The position numbers and the translations under genes were made by a program. From contig NC_012522.1 of NCBI RefSeq assembly GCF_000010805.1, positions 4,154,001 to 4,218,000 of the forward strand: a DNA stretch of 64,000 nt, given 5' to 3'. Positions 52,213 to 61,245 of this stretch are shown here, in pieces. Source of the stretch: Rhodococcus opacus B4 (GTDB lineage: Bacteria > Actinomycetota > Actinomycetes > Mycobacteriales > Mycobacteriaceae). Below the pieces are notes generated by a model. It made no database searches. It was not told where the DNA came from and saw nothing but the letters and a program-made list of their open reading frames with translations. The first letter of the stretch is position 1, and the number at the start of each line of letters is the position of its first letter.

Positions 52213-53994
52213 CTACTTCGGCACGACCACCCCGACCGGACCCACCCCGACGCACACGGACAGGTTCGGGGTCAGGGTGCTCACGCGCAGGCTCTGACCG
52301 CCGCCGGTGAGTCGCACGAACACCGAATTCGGGCCGCGCTGCACCGGAACCCGCACCGGGCTGCCGTCCTCCATCGCCACGGCGATCTCCCCGTCCGCCG
52401 TGGCCAGATAGTTGAGCTCCGCCGTCCATTCCCAGCCGGTCAGCGGTCCGTCGAGGGGAATCGGTTCGAAACTGCGCCGGTCCACCAGGTGCCCGCAATC
52501 CGGGACGGGCCCGGGCTCGATCGCGCGCACCCACGTCACCTGGGCGTCGACCACCGCACCGGCGTCGTCGATCATCCGGAGGTCGGGGGTGCTGTCGGAG
52601 AACTCGGGACGATCGCGCAGCGGCGCGAGGACCCGGCTCACCAGGTTGTTCGGGTACGCCACCGGCAACAGAACCCAGATGGACGTGGGCTGCTGGAGGA
52701 TCGGTGCGTCATTACGTTCGGCGAGCGACGCGCGCGCGGTCGCGAGGTAGCCGGTGGTCGGGTTCTCCTCCCAGCTGCGGGTGAACGTGTACGTCGACCA
52801 CAGGCTGCTCGCGACGAACGCGGCGACGACCGCGACGACCACCGGCGGCCGCACGCGCACCGGATCGGCCCGGCGCCGGGGTGCACGCACGATCAACGCG
52901 ACGGCGATCGCGAGGATCACCGCGGTGTCGGTGAAGTACCGCAGGGTCTGCGCGAGCTCGTAGGTGGTGTCGGCGCCCCAGCGGGTGACGACCATCGCCG
53001 TCACCGACAGCAGGAAGTACGCGGCCGCGAGAATCCACACCCCGCCGATCCGGCGTTTCACCCGGACCGTCGCGACGACCGCTACGACGAGAACGACCCA
53101 GCCGGCCACCTCCAGCGCCGTCGACGGGGACGCCCACGGGGGACTCGGAATCCACCGCTCCCACGTCCACGGCCCACCCACCAACGTGGGCAGCAGCCCG
53201 AGCGACGTGCCGTGGTGGAGAAGTTCGAATGCCCGCGACGCGCCCGCCCATTCCCACTGCGACGCCACCGTGGAGAAGTAGATCGCGGCCCACACCGCGA
53301 GCACCGCCGCCGACGGGATCCACAGGGCCGCGCCCCGCCGCAGAGTCGACCGCACCGGCCGCTTCCGCCCATAGACGTGACCGAGCAGGGCGACGGTCGC
53401 GAACGCGGCGAACGGAACGACGACGGACTTCTCGAAGAACAGCAGCGACGCGATCAGCACGAGCGTCCCGGAGACGGCGTACCGCCGCCGCCCGGTGCGG
53501 CACAGCTTCAGGGCGTCGCCGGCCACCCACGCCAGCGCGATCTGCAGCGGCAGCGCGTTGAGCGCCGCCGCCCACCACGCGAACGCCGGCACCGTCAGAG
53601 GAGAGAACAGATAGATCGCCAGCGGCACCAGCAGCACCGGCCGCAGCCCGAGGATCGTGCGAAGCAACCGGAACACCGCATACGACGCCACCGCCTGCAG
53701 CGCGATCATCGTCAGCATCGGCAGGACCCACTGATACGGCGCGATCCGCGTCGCGATACCCGCCACCAGGAAAGCCCCGGGCATGAGGTGACCGTCGTGG
53801 TCGTAGAGCAGGAGGTCGCCGGAAAGCAGGGGGAGGCTGCCGCCGCGGCCGGCGAGGATCAGATCGTCCCAGTAGAAGTCGCTGTTGGCGGCCACCCACG
53901 TCCGCACGAGAAGTTGCACCACGATCAGGGCGGCGGCCACCCGGAGGACACGGGCGGGCCCGAGGTGCCACCGCGAACCGGCGTCTTCCGTCAT
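52213..53994 (-). CDS. GT-C-like multi-pass membrane protein
   Basis: 593 residues with about ten to eleven helices, then a soluble C-terminal part of about 190 residues. The first extracellular loop has ANSDFYWDDLILAGRGGSLPLL, where the Asp pair fits the catalytic acid position of polyprenyl-phosphate-sugar-dependent glycosyltransferases. Such proteins build cell-envelope glycans. The glycosyltransferase role is inference from topology and this motif. Confidence 0.7.
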   Translation of the reverse strand: MTEDAGSRWHLGPARVLRVAAALIVVQLLVRTWVAANSDFYWDDLILAGRGGSLPLLSGDLLLYDHDGHLMPGAFLVAGIATRIAPYQWVLPMLTMIALQAVASYAVFRLLRTILGLRPVLLVPLAIYLFSPLTVPAFAWWAAALNALPLQIALAWVAGDALKLCRTGRRRYAVSGTLVLIASLLFFEKSVVVPFAAFATVALLGHVYGRKRPVRSTLRRGAALWIPSAAVLAVWAAIYFSTVASQWEWAGASRAFELLHHGTSLGLLPTLVGGPWTWERWIPSPPWASPSTALEVAGWVVLVVAVVATVRVKRRIGGVWILAAAYFLLSVTAMVVTRWGADTTYELAQTLRYFTDTAVILAIAVALIVRAPRRRADPVRVRPPVVVAVVAAFVASSLWSTYTFTRSWEENPTTGYLATARASLAERNDAPILQQPTSIWVLLPVAYPNNLVSRVLAPLRDRPEFSDSTPDLRMIDDAGAVVDAQVTWVRAIEPGPVPDCGHLVDRRSFEPIPLDGPLTGWEWTAELNYLATADGEIAVAMEDGSPVRVPVQRGPNSVFVRLTGGGQSLRVSTLTPNLSVCVGVGPVGVVVPK

Positions 53995-54437
53995 CGGTTT
54001 CCGAGATTACAGATTGGGTGGAACCAAACCGCGCCGGGCTGCGTCAGATCAAGTGTCGGGACATTTTCGCCCGGCACAGGTGGGGGGAGACGACGGCCGG
54101 TCCGGAGTTCTCGGGTCGCTTCGCGGGCGATCCGAACTGGAGGGGTAATTCCGGGCCGAGCCGTCGGCCATCCGTGTCCGAATGTTCACCGAGCTGCGAT
54201 GTCAAATTCATCCACCGCTGTGGACCGTTCATTCGAAGCTGTCAACAATCACCGATTCACATGCGCTCTGACCTGTGTATGAGTACCACTCACACTGTCC
54301 ATAACTGTGTATGAACCTGTGGAAACTGTGGATAACTCGGCATTTCCGGTGGTGCAGCTCACACATACTCCCCGAAAAGGACGATTCGGTCGTGGGCTGC
54401 CCGTATTCGCGGGTCGTGACAGAATCGGCAATATGAA
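53995..54437. other. Divergent intergenic region with DnaA-box-like cluster
   Basis: 443 bp between the GT-C-like gene and the DUF4328 gene, no supported gene. It is AT-richer towards 54200-54440. Its main content is the cluster of 9-mers at 54274-54335 described separately. Confidence 0.6.
54274..54335 (+). promoter_or_regulatory. Cluster of five DnaA-box-like 9-mers
   Basis: In one orientation: TGTGTATGA (54274-54282), TGTCCATAA (54296-54304), TGTGTATGA (54306-54314), TGTGGAAAC (54318-54326) and TGTGGATAA (54327-54335). The last is the exact complement of the DnaA box TTATCCACA; the others differ by one to three bases. The CTGTGTATGA copies are 32 bp apart. dnaA and dnaN are not here, so this is not a normal oriC. 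It may be a DnaA-titrating or DnaA-regulated site. Confidence 0.5.
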
Positions 54438-55433
54438 GTGGGTGCGGAGGGCATGAGCGTCGTCGTTCAGGTGTGCGCGCGGTGCGCCGCCCGGTGGCCG
54501 GTCCTCGGCTCCCCGGCGCAGTGGTGCCCGCGCTGCCACGGTGTGCTGCTCGCCCCCGTCCGGAGCGACCAGCACCAGCCGCCCGCGAACCGGGGATTCC
54601 GCTGGATCGCGCGGCCCCCGCTGCAACGCAGCGGTCTCGCGGCCGAGCCGTCGCCGCAGAGCCCCACCCCGCACTACACCGAGATCCCCCGCTGGGGACT
54701 CCACGATCACGTCGAAGCCCGGTCCGCGCGCCGCGACTGGCCGGAACTGCTCGCAGGCAAGGCCGCGCTCTTCCTCACCGTCACGGCGGGCCTGTACGCA
54801 TTCGGAGTGCTCGCCGAACTGGGCCGGTACGCAGTCCTTCTCCGCAACCGGACCCGGCTGATCGACCCCACCGTGCTCGCCGTATCCGACATCGCGGTAT
54901 TCCTCGGCCAGGCCGGCGGGATGCTCTTCGCGTTGCTGTCGGGCATCGCCGGGGTGTGCTGGCTGCTGCGAATGCGTCGCCGCACGTTCGCCCGGGCGAA
55001 GAAATCCGACCCCCGCACACCCACCGAGGTCGTCGTCGGGTGCGCGGTGCCGGGCCTGAACCTGGTGATGCCGGGAGTCTTCCTGCTCGAGGTGATCCGC
55101 CGCGACCCCCGCGCGGTCCTGCTGGTCCGCGCCTGGTGGAGTCTGTGGGTCTTCGGCGCCGTGCTCGTCGTCTTCAACTGGTTCTGGCGGTCCAGGCCGG
55201 GACTGCAGGCCATGGCGGACGGCGTTCTGCTGGCCGCATTCACGGCGCTGGTCGCGTCGGCGACCGCCCTGCTCGCGCTGATGGTTCTGCGGCGGCTCGA
55301 GGGCCGGACGCTGAAGGGCGCGAAGGAGCCCGTCACCCGCTGGGTGATCGCCACCGATCCGCCGCGGAACGATGTGGAGAAACCCGCCGAGAAGACGTCC
55401 GGGAACGCCGACCGGGAAGCCGTCGCGTTGTGA
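54438..55433 (+). CDS. DUF4328 membrane protein with zinc-ribbon N terminus
   Basis: 331 residues from GTG 54438; ATG 54453 (MSVVVQVC) is equally possible, and ribosome sites are poor for both. Two CxxC pairs (VCARCAARW, WCPRCHGVL) near the start form a zinc ribbon. Four or more helices follow (FLTVTAGLYAFGVLAELGRYAVL and later), with CAVPGLNLVMPGVFLLEVIRR typical of DUF4328. Function unknown. It overlaps the GDPD gene by GTGA. Confidence 0.82.
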   Translation: MGAEGMSVVVQVCARCAARWPVLGSPAQWCPRCHGVLLAPVRSDQHQPPANRGFRWIARPPLQRSGLAAEPSPQSPTPHYTEIPRWGLHDHVEARSARRDWPELLAGKAALFLTVTAGLYAFGVLAELGRYAVLLRNRTRLIDPTVLAVSDIAVFLGQAGGMLFALLSGIAGVCWLLRMRRRTFARAKKSDPRTPTEVVVGCAVPGLNLVMPGVFLLEVIRRDPRAVLLVRAWWSLWVFGAVLVVFNWFWRSRPGLQAMADGVLLAAFTALVASATALLALMVLRRLEGRTLKGAKEPVTRWVIATDPPRNDVEKPAEKTSGNADREAVAL

Positions 55434-56194
55434 GCCCCGATCGGCGGGGGCCCCTCGTGGTGGCCCACCGAGGCGCATCCGCGGCCATGCCGGAACACAC
55501 GCTCGCCGCCTACGAACTGGCACTGGAGGAAGGTGCGGACGGACTCGAGTGCGACGTGCGGCTCACCCGGGACGGCCACCTCGTGTGCGTCCACGACCGC
55601 ACTGTCGACCGGACGTCCACCGGCACCGGCGTCGTCAGCGAGATGACGCGCGAGGAACTGGCGGAGTTCAACTACGGCACCGAAGAGGAACCCGCCGAAC
55701 TCCTCGAGCTGAGCGCGCTGATCGCGCTCACCCTGGACTGGACGGCGCGCCCGGTGAAACTCTTCATCGAAACCAAGCACCCCGTGCGCTTCGGCGGACT
55801 GGTCGAAAGCAAGGTCCTCGCCGAACTGCAACGGTTCGGCATCGCCGCACCCCCGTCCGCCGACCACTCCCGCGCCGTCGTGATGTCGTTCTCCGCCGGA
55901 GCGGTGTGGCGGATCCGCCGGTCGGCGCCGATGCTCCCGACCGTGCTGCTCGGCGAATCCGCCCGGTACCTCGGCGGGGGAGCCGCGACCACCGTCGGCG
56001 CCACCGCGGTCGGTCCCTCGGTGAAGACGCTGCACGAACACCCGGACATCGTCGACAAGGCCGCCGCCGCCGGACGGGCCACGTACTGCTGGACCGTCGA
56101 CAACCGCAGCGACGTCGAACTGTGCCGTGAACTCGGGGTCAGCTGGGTGGCCACCAACCACCCCGGGCGCACCAAGAAATGGCTGGCGTCCTGA
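55430..56194 (+). CDS. Glycerophosphodiester phosphodiesterase
   Basis: 254 residues from GTG 55430, overlapping the previous stop. GDPD motifs: VAHRGASAAMPEHTLAAY, a catalytic GLECDVRLTRDGHLVCVHD with the metal Glu/Asp and second His, and a late WTVDNRSDV. No signal peptide, so it acts in the cytosol on glycerophosphodiesters from lipid turnover. Coupled to the DUF4328 gene. Confidence 0.92.
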   Translation: MSPDRRGPLVVAHRGASAAMPEHTLAAYELALEEGADGLECDVRLTRDGHLVCVHDRTVDRTSTGTGVVSEMTREELAEFNYGTEEEPAELLELSALIALTLDWTARPVKLFIETKHPVRFGGLVESKVLAELQRFGIAAPPSADHSRAVVMSFSAGAVWRIRRSAPMLPTVLLGESARYLGGGAATTVGATAVGPSVKTLHEHPDIVDKAAAAGRATYCWTVDNRSDVELCRELGVSWVATNHPGRTKKWLAS

Positions 56195-56227
56195 CCGTTC
56201 CGGCGTCGGCGTGTAGGTTTTGGCGTC

Positions 56228-57142
56228 GTGGCAAAGAAGAGCAAGAGAAACAGTGGTCCGAAGCCCGGTAGTGCCCGCGCCGAGAAGCTCGCGCAGCGGC
56301 AGGCGGAACGGGAGAGCGCCGCGGCGGCCGTGACCCGGCCGTTCGAAGGCCTCGCCGCCGAATGCGATCTGGTGGCGCTGCGCGAGTTCGTCCCGTCGGC
56401 GACCGCCCCGCTTCCCGTCAAGGATTCGTCCCGCGCGGTGACCCTCGCGACCGTGCTGCCCGGGGCCGTCGCGGCGCTGGTCCGCGACGAGGGGGACAGT
56501 GCCACCGGGTTCGTCGGTGTGCAGGTCCAGGCGCATTCCGCCGACCTCGGCGCCGATCTCGCCGCGTCCGTCGCCTGGGTCCGTGACGCCGCCGCCGGCG
56601 AATCGCTGGCCTCCGCCAACCCGGGATCCGAGACCCCGGCACTGGCCGACGTGATCGACGCGGACGCACCGCTCGACATCACCGTGCACCAGGATTTCAA
56701 CTGGTGGATTCCCGAAGGGGTGGAGCCGGCCCCCGAGGTCGCGACCACCGTGCAGCACGCGAATGCGGCGATCATGCCGTCCGCGCGAGTCGAGGCCGAG
56801 GGCGTCGTCGCCGCGTGGTGGGTCGACGCGGGCGAGAAGGCACACATCCGGTGGGTGCGCCCGGAGAACGAGGACGATCTGATGCTGGCCCTGGCGCGCG
56901 TGCACGCGACCGGTGGCCTGCACCTCGGTGAGGGTTCGCGCTACGCCGGGTCGTTCCGGACCCACGGGCTGCTGGTCCCGGTGTTCGACCTGGACCGCGA
57001 GAAGCATGCGAACGAATGGGCTGCCGCCACCGTCGAACTCGGTCAGCGACTGGCCGAGGCCCTCGCCGTCGACGCGCCCCTCACCACCGAGGAGCGGCGC
57101 GCCCGCGACGGACTGCGCGGCCGGCAGGTCACGCTGCGATAG
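56228..57142 (+). CDS. DUF5926-family actinobacterial protein
   Basis: 304 residues from GTG 56228. A basic N terminus of about 30 residues (KKSKRNSGPKPGSARAEKLAQ) could bind nucleic acid; a globular domain follows with DITVHQDFNWWIPEG and MLALARVHATGGLHLGEGSRYAGSFR. It appears restricted to actinobacteria (from memory). Function unknown. Its stop is inside the first arm of the three-hairpin repeat. Confidence 0.82.
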   Translation: MAKKSKRNSGPKPGSARAEKLAQRQAERESAAAAVTRPFEGLAAECDLVALREFVPSATAPLPVKDSSRAVTLATVLPGAVAALVRDEGDSATGFVGVQVQAHSADLGADLAASVAWVRDAAAGESLASANPGSETPALADVIDADAPLDITVHQDFNWWIPEGVEPAPEVATTVQHANAAIMPSARVEAEGVVAAWWVDAGEKAHIRWVRPENEDDLMLALARVHATGGLHLGEGSRYAGSFRTHGLLVPVFDLDREKHANEWAAATVELGQRLAEALAVDAPLTTEERRARDGLRGRQVTLR

Positions 57143-57213
57143 GCGCTTCGCGCCCGTGCGCCTTTTTGGTAGCTGGAACAACCAGAAAGGCGCACAGGCG
57201 GCGGAGCCGCCTA
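57141..57213. repeat. Three-hairpin intergenic repeat, copy 2
   Basis: GGCGC-TTC-GCGCC (57142-57154), GTGCGCCTTT / AAAGGCGCAC with inner TTGGT / ACCAG (57156-57195), and GGCGGC-GGA-GCCGCC (57197-57211). It matches copy 1 at 30905-30979 in all but about three bases. The ends include the stop codons of DUF5926 and ferritin genes, so it probably terminates both. Confidence 0.88.
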
Positions 57214-57756
57214 GATGGAACCGCCGGCGGCGTGCGGTGCGCCGGACGTGTCTGCGGGGCCGCTCATCTCGCGTGCGACGAACTCCTCGAGGTCGAACAG
57301 ATTGCTGCCCGCGCGGTCGGCGATGGTCAGCAGCGTCGTCATGCTGGCGACCTCCTCGACCTGTTCCTTGAGGAACCACTGCATGAACTGCTCGCCGAGG
57401 TAGTCGCCCTCCTCGCGGGCGGTGCTCGCCAGCTGCACGATCTGCTCGGTGACCGTCTTCTCCTGGGTCAGGGCGAGTGCGATCGGCTCGCGGGCGTTCT
57501 CGAACTGGCCCTTCGCCGCGTCGACACCCGACAGCTCCACCGAGATGTCGCGGTCGAGGAAGTACTGGACGATCATCATGGCGTGGTTGCGCTCTTCGAC
57601 GGACTGCTTGTAGAAGTGCTTGGCCAACTGCGGCAGGTCCGCATTGTCGAAATAGACGGCAGTCGCAGCGTACTGATGTGACGCGTTGAATTCGTTACGA
57701 ATCTGGTCGTGAAGCAGAGCGTGGAATTTCGTCTTGTGCGCATCAGTAGAAGTCAT
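57211..57756 (-). CDS. Ferritin (BfrB-like, non-haem)
   Basis: 181 residues from ATG 57756. Ferroxidase ligands are seen in DQIRNEFNASHQYAAT (Glu), KQSVEERNHAMMIVQY (Glu, Glu, His) and later EEGDYLGEQFMQWFLKEQVEE. The C-terminal tail is Gly/Ala-rich. It forms the 24-subunit iron store. A second ferritin lies 1.4 kb away beyond a lipase gene. IdeR-like boxes lie about 70-120 bp upstream; in mycobacteria, IdeR with iron activates bfrB. Confidence 0.93.
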   Translation of the reverse strand: MTSTDAHKTKFHALLHDQIRNEFNASHQYAATAVYFDNADLPQLAKHFYKQSVEERNHAMMIVQYFLDRDISVELSGVDAAKGQFENAREPIALALTQEKTVTEQIVQLASTAREEGDYLGEQFMQWFLKEQVEEVASMTTLLTIADRAGSNLFDLEEFVAREMSGPADTSGAPHAAGGSI

Positions 57757-57823
57757 GAAGCGATAATATCGCTGGTCAGAGCGCATTGTCATCCAAGCTG
57801 AGCCTTATTGAACGAAGCATTCC

Positions 57824-57878
57824 CAAAGTAAAGTCAACCTAATTTCGGGACCATTCCGGTGACGTTTTCCTAACCTGA
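57824..57878. promoter_or_regulatory. Two tandem IdeR-like iron boxes upstream of ferritin
   Basis: On the - strand, TCAGGTTAGGAAAACGTCA (57860-57878) matches 14 of 19 bases of TTAGGTTAGSCTAACCTAA, and TTAGGTTGACTTTACTTTG (57824-57842) matches 12. Tandem weak boxes upstream of the promoter are how IdeR activates mycobacterial bfrB. The lipase gene starts 108 bp the other way and might also respond. Confidence 0.55.
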
Positions 57879-57985
57879 GCTGGCGCCCGGTTCCCGAAGG
57901 GAACGGCGCAATCCGCGTCGGAGGGCTCGTATCCGCGTATAAAATTCACAGCGATCTGACGACGCGGCCCGGAGGGGCGGACCCA

Positions 57986-59176
57986 ATGTTGAGACGTTCC
58001 GGTACGTGGATTGCGCTGTTTCTCGGTGCCCTTTTCCTGGGGGCGACGATTCCGGCTCCCGCGCAGGCCGACCCGCTGTATCCGTGGCCGGACCCCGACC
58101 CCTTCTATGCGGCCCCCGCCGACCTTGGGGCGCTGAACCCCGGCGACGTCGTGCGGACGCGGCGGATCGACACCTGGATGTACGCGAACTCCGACGGGTG
58201 GCAGATCGCGTTCCGGTCGACCAACTCTGCGGGGCATCCGATCCTGGCGGTGACCACGGTGCTGCTTCCCCGTGGTGTCGCGAATCCGCCGCTCGTGTCG
58301 TATCAGGCGATCGTGAATTCGCTCGGCACCAAATGTGCGCCGTCGCGCTCGTTGTTCAATCTGGAATTGCAGGAGTCGCCGGGACTGTATCTGGGTCTGC
58401 AGCGCGGCTGGGCCGTGTCGGTGCCCGATCACCTCGGCCCGACGGGCGCTTACGGAGCGGCGAAGCTCGGCGGGATGATCACCCTCGACAGCGTCCGGGC
58501 GGTACAGCGGGTGGCCGAATTGGGATTGTCGCAAAGCCCGGTGGCGCTCGCCGGCTATTCCGGGGGCGGCATGGCCAGCGCGTGGGCGGCGGCCCTGGCG
58601 CCGAGTTACGCACCGGAGCTGAAGATCGACGCGGTGGTGGCCGGCGGGATTCCGGCGGACCTCGAGCAGATGGCACTGGGACTGGGGTTCAACCCGCATC
58701 CGGGGTTCGGGCTCGCGTTCGCCGCCGCGATCGGCCTGGAGCGCGAATATCCGGACCAGTTGCCGATCGCGTCGCAGCTGAACGATACCGGGCTGTGGTT
58801 GCGCGAGTGGATGTCGAACGAATGCCGACGGTTCCTGCTGTTCCACGGCGCCTTCCGCAGCGCGGGACAGCTGGCCGCGTCCACCAGCCTCATGGCGAGT
58901 TCGGGCGCGCATCAGGTGTTGCGCGAGAACAGCCTGCGGTACTTCGAGGGCGTCCCGACCGCGCCTCTCTACCTGTGGCACGGCACGCTCGACGGGCTGA
59001 CACCGTTCGATTCGGTCGCCGAGACCGCACACCGCTACTGCGCTGCCGGCGCCAGACTGACGTTCGTCCCGTACGAGATATCCGAGCACATGACGACGGC
59101 AGTGGTGGGCTTTCCGGACGCGTATGAATACGTGGCCGCGCGATTCCGCGGCGAACCGGCGCCCACCCGCTGCTGA
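57986..59176 (+). CDS. Secreted lipase (LIP family)
   Basis: 396 residues. A signal peptide (LFLGALFLGATIPAPAQA) is cleaved near residue 27. The nucleophile is Ser192 in AGYSGGGMA; the acid and base are likely Asp in WHGTLDGLTPF and His in SEHMTTAVVG. This matches the CAL-A-like LIP family common in mycolic-acid bacteria. Extracellular acylglycerol hydrolysis is likely. It sits between two ferritin genes facing the other way. Confidence 0.92.
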   Translation: MLRRSGTWIALFLGALFLGATIPAPAQADPLYPWPDPDPFYAAPADLGALNPGDVVRTRRIDTWMYANSDGWQIAFRSTNSAGHPILAVTTVLLPRGVANPPLVSYQAIVNSLGTKCAPSRSLFNLELQESPGLYLGLQRGWAVSVPDHLGPTGAYGAAKLGGMITLDSVRAVQRVAELGLSQSPVALAGYSGGGMASAWAAALAPSYAPELKIDAVVAGGIPADLEQMALGLGFNPHPGFGLAFAAAIGLEREYPDQLPIASQLNDTGLWLREWMSNECRRFLLFHGAFRSAGQLAASTSLMASSGAHQVLRENSLRYFEGVPTAPLYLWHGTLDGLTPFDSVAETAHRYCAAGARLTFVPYEISEHMTTAVVGFPDAYEYVAARFRGEPAPTRC

Positions 59177-59185
59177 CCCGTCAGG

Positions 59186-59737
59186 TCAGACGCCGCCGCC
59201 CGCGATCTTCGGCGCACCCTGCCGGACGGGCGAGTTGCCGCTCATCTCGCGAGCGATGAAATCCTCGATGTCGAACAGGTTGTCGCCGGCGCGATCGACG
59301 ATCGTCAGCAGCGTATGCATGTCCGCGACCTCCTCGACCTGTTCCTCGAGGAACCACTGCATGAACCGCTCGCCGAGGTAGTCGCCGCTGTCGCGAGCCG
59401 TGCGGGCGAGCGTGGTGATCTGCTCCGTGACCGCGTGCTCCTGTTCCACCGCCAGTTCGACGGGAGTGCGCACCGAATCGAACTCGGTGACCACGTCGTC
59501 GATGCCGGGGACCTTCACCTCGAGGTTGTTGTCGATCAGGTACTGGATCATCATCAGCGCGTGGCCGCGCTCCTCGGCGGCCTGAGAATAGAACCGGCGG
59601 GCCAGTTGCGGGAGATCGTGCGAGTCGAAATAGACGGCCACCGCGATGTACTGCTGGGATGCGGTGAACTCGTTGCGGATCTGCTGCAGCAGAAGGGCGT
59701 GGAACTCGGTGGGGGTCTTGGTCGCCGGTTGAGACAT
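59186..59737 (-). CDS. Second ferritin paralogue
   Basis: 183 residues from ATG 59737. It is close to the ferritin at 57211-57756 over the whole length (QIRNEFTASQQYIAVAVYFDSHDLPQLARRFYSQAAEERGHA), with ferroxidase Glu and His kept. The tail ends APKIAGGGV, similar to the paralogue's PHAAGGSI. No iron box is visible in the 23 bp before the LCP gene behind it, so regulation may differ. Probably arose by duplication. Confidence 0.92.
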   Translation of the reverse strand: MSQPATKTPTEFHALLLQQIRNEFTASQQYIAVAVYFDSHDLPQLARRFYSQAAEERGHALMMIQYLIDNNLEVKVPGIDDVVTEFDSVRTPVELAVEQEHAVTEQITTLARTARDSGDYLGERFMQWFLEEQVEEVADMHTLLTIVDRAGDNLFDIEDFIAREMSGNSPVRQGAPKIAGGGV

Positions 59738-59760
59738 GGGTGTCAGTTTACGGGCGTCGG

Positions 59761-61224
59761 TCACGGTCCGGTGGTGACAAGTTCGGCCGGGACCTGACGG
59801 TCGTTGGCGAGGGCGTCGAAGAACTGGGACGCCCGGTCGTGATCCCAGAGCAATACGTTCCCGGCGCCGTCGACGTCCTCGAAACCACCGACGGGGACGG
59901 TCGTCGTGACCATGTCTCCGCGCACCGCCCAGGCGAGTGCGGCGAGATTCCAGATGTGGTCGCTCTCGTCGACGCGTAACGAAGCTGCGGTGTCGGTGAC
60001 GAGCGGCCAGACGCGGAACGGGTTGAGCCACGTCGCGGGACTGGTCGCCTTCGACATCAACGCCGCCATGAACATCCGCTGATGGTTCATCCGGTCGATG
60101 TCGGCGAGCGCGGTCGCGCGGCTGCGGACGAAGCCGAGCGCCTGCGCCCCCGACAGTTCCTGGCAGCCGGGCGCGAGGTTGATCCCCGCGAGCGGGTCGT
60201 CGATGGCGGTGTCCAGGCACATGTCGACGCCACCGATCGCGTCGACGATGCCGGCGAAACCGCCGAACCCGATCTCCGCGTAGTGATCGATGTGCAGACC
60301 GGAGGCCTCCTCGACCGTCTGGGTCAGCAGTTGCGGACCACCGAACGCGAACGACGCGTTGATCTTGTCCTCGCCGTAGCCGGGGATCGACACGTACGAG
60401 TCGCGCGGAATGCTCACCATCGTCGCCGGGCCGCCGCCGCTGGGGACGTGCACCACGATGATGGTGTCGGTGCGGTCGGGGCCGCTGTTGCCGCCGGTCG
60501 ACAGTTGCTGTTCCTGCTCGGGGGTCAGCCCGGTGCGGCTGTCCGAACCGACGAGCAGCCAGTTCGTGCCGGGGGTGTCGCCGATCCGGCCGGGGTAGTC
60601 GGCCAGCGCGTCGATCCGGTTCAGCGAACTGTCGAGGTAGTAGGTCATGCCCGCGAGCGCCAGGACCAGCACCAGGAACAGGATGCCGATGCGGCGACCC
60701 CAGTGCCGTGGCCGCCGGGGCCTGCGCTGTTGCGGCGGCTCCGGGGCCCGCGACGGTGCGGGCGGCGGGGGTGGTGGAGGTGGTGGAGGTGTGCGCGGGG
60801 GACGCCGGTCGGGCACTCGTTGCGGCGGTGGCGGGACGTCGCGGTACGGCTGCGGGGTCTGGGTGGGCGCGTAGCCGCGCGGACCCTGCGGCGGCGCCGA
60901 GCGGGACAGCTGCGGCTCGGGGGCCTGCGACCACGCCTGCTGGGGCGGCGGCGGGGCGCCGCGACCGTCGCGGCGGATCACCTGAGTGCCCTCCTGCGGC
61001 GGCGCGGGCGGGCCCTGGCGGGGCGCGGGGTGTCGCGGGCGGGGCGCAGGAGGCCCCTGGGGCGGCGGGCCCTGCGGCGGAACCCGCCGCGTCTGCGGGG
61101 GAACTCGCTGGTCAGGGGGTGGCATTCGGCGGTTCGGGGGCGGCGGCACCGGCTGACCGCCCTGCGTCCGCCGGGGCGGACGGGGCGGCAGCGGAGGGTA
61201 GGGGGCGTCGCCGGTCACCCGCAC
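59761..61224 (-). CDS. LCP-family cell-wall glycopolymer ligase
   Basis: 487 residues. The first 170 are Pro/Arg/Gln-rich and disordered, with clusters such as PPPPPPPPPPAPSR. A single helix (RIGILFLVLVLALAGMTYYL) follows. The LCP domain has NWLLVGSDSRTGLTPEQ, RTDTIIVVHVPSGGGPATMVSIPRDSYV and a late RSRATALADIDRMNHQR, the usual pyrophosphate-binding Arg/Asp set. It would attach arabinogalactan or related polymer to peptidoglycan, or act as a regulator. Confidence 0.92.
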   Translation of the reverse strand: MRVTGDAPYPPLPPRPPRRTQGGQPVPPPPNRRMPPPDQRVPPQTRRVPPQGPPPQGPPAPRPRHPAPRQGPPAPPQEGTQVIRRDGRGAPPPPQQAWSQAPEPQLSRSAPPQGPRGYAPTQTPQPYRDVPPPPQRVPDRRPPRTPPPPPPPPPPAPSRAPEPPQQRRPRRPRHWGRRIGILFLVLVLALAGMTYYLDSSLNRIDALADYPGRIGDTPGTNWLLVGSDSRTGLTPEQEQQLSTGGNSGPDRTDTIIVVHVPSGGGPATMVSIPRDSYVSIPGYGEDKINASFAFGGPQLLTQTVEEASGLHIDHYAEIGFGGFAGIVDAIGGVDMCLDTAIDDPLAGINLAPGCQELSGAQALGFVRSRATALADIDRMNHQRMFMAALMSKATSPATWLNPFRVWPLVTDTAASLRVDESDHIWNLAALAWAVRGDMVTTTVPVGGFEDVDGAGNVLLWDHDRASQFFDALANDRQVPAELVTTGP

Positions 61225-61245
61225 GACTTTACTGGTCCGGCCGGA

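Noticed and set aside
54274-54335. Chromosomal oriC
   Set aside because: dnaA, dnaN and rpmH are absent and the region is only 443 bp between unrelated genes, so I call only a DnaA-box-like cluster.
54249-57379. Long - strand frames over DUF4328, GDPD and DUF5926 genes
   Set aside because: All are shadows of + strand genes with clear motifs and overlapping starts.
60730-60800. Gly-rich repeat frame on + strand
   Set aside because: It is the complement of the Pro-rich N terminus of the LCP protein, not a separate gene or repeat element.
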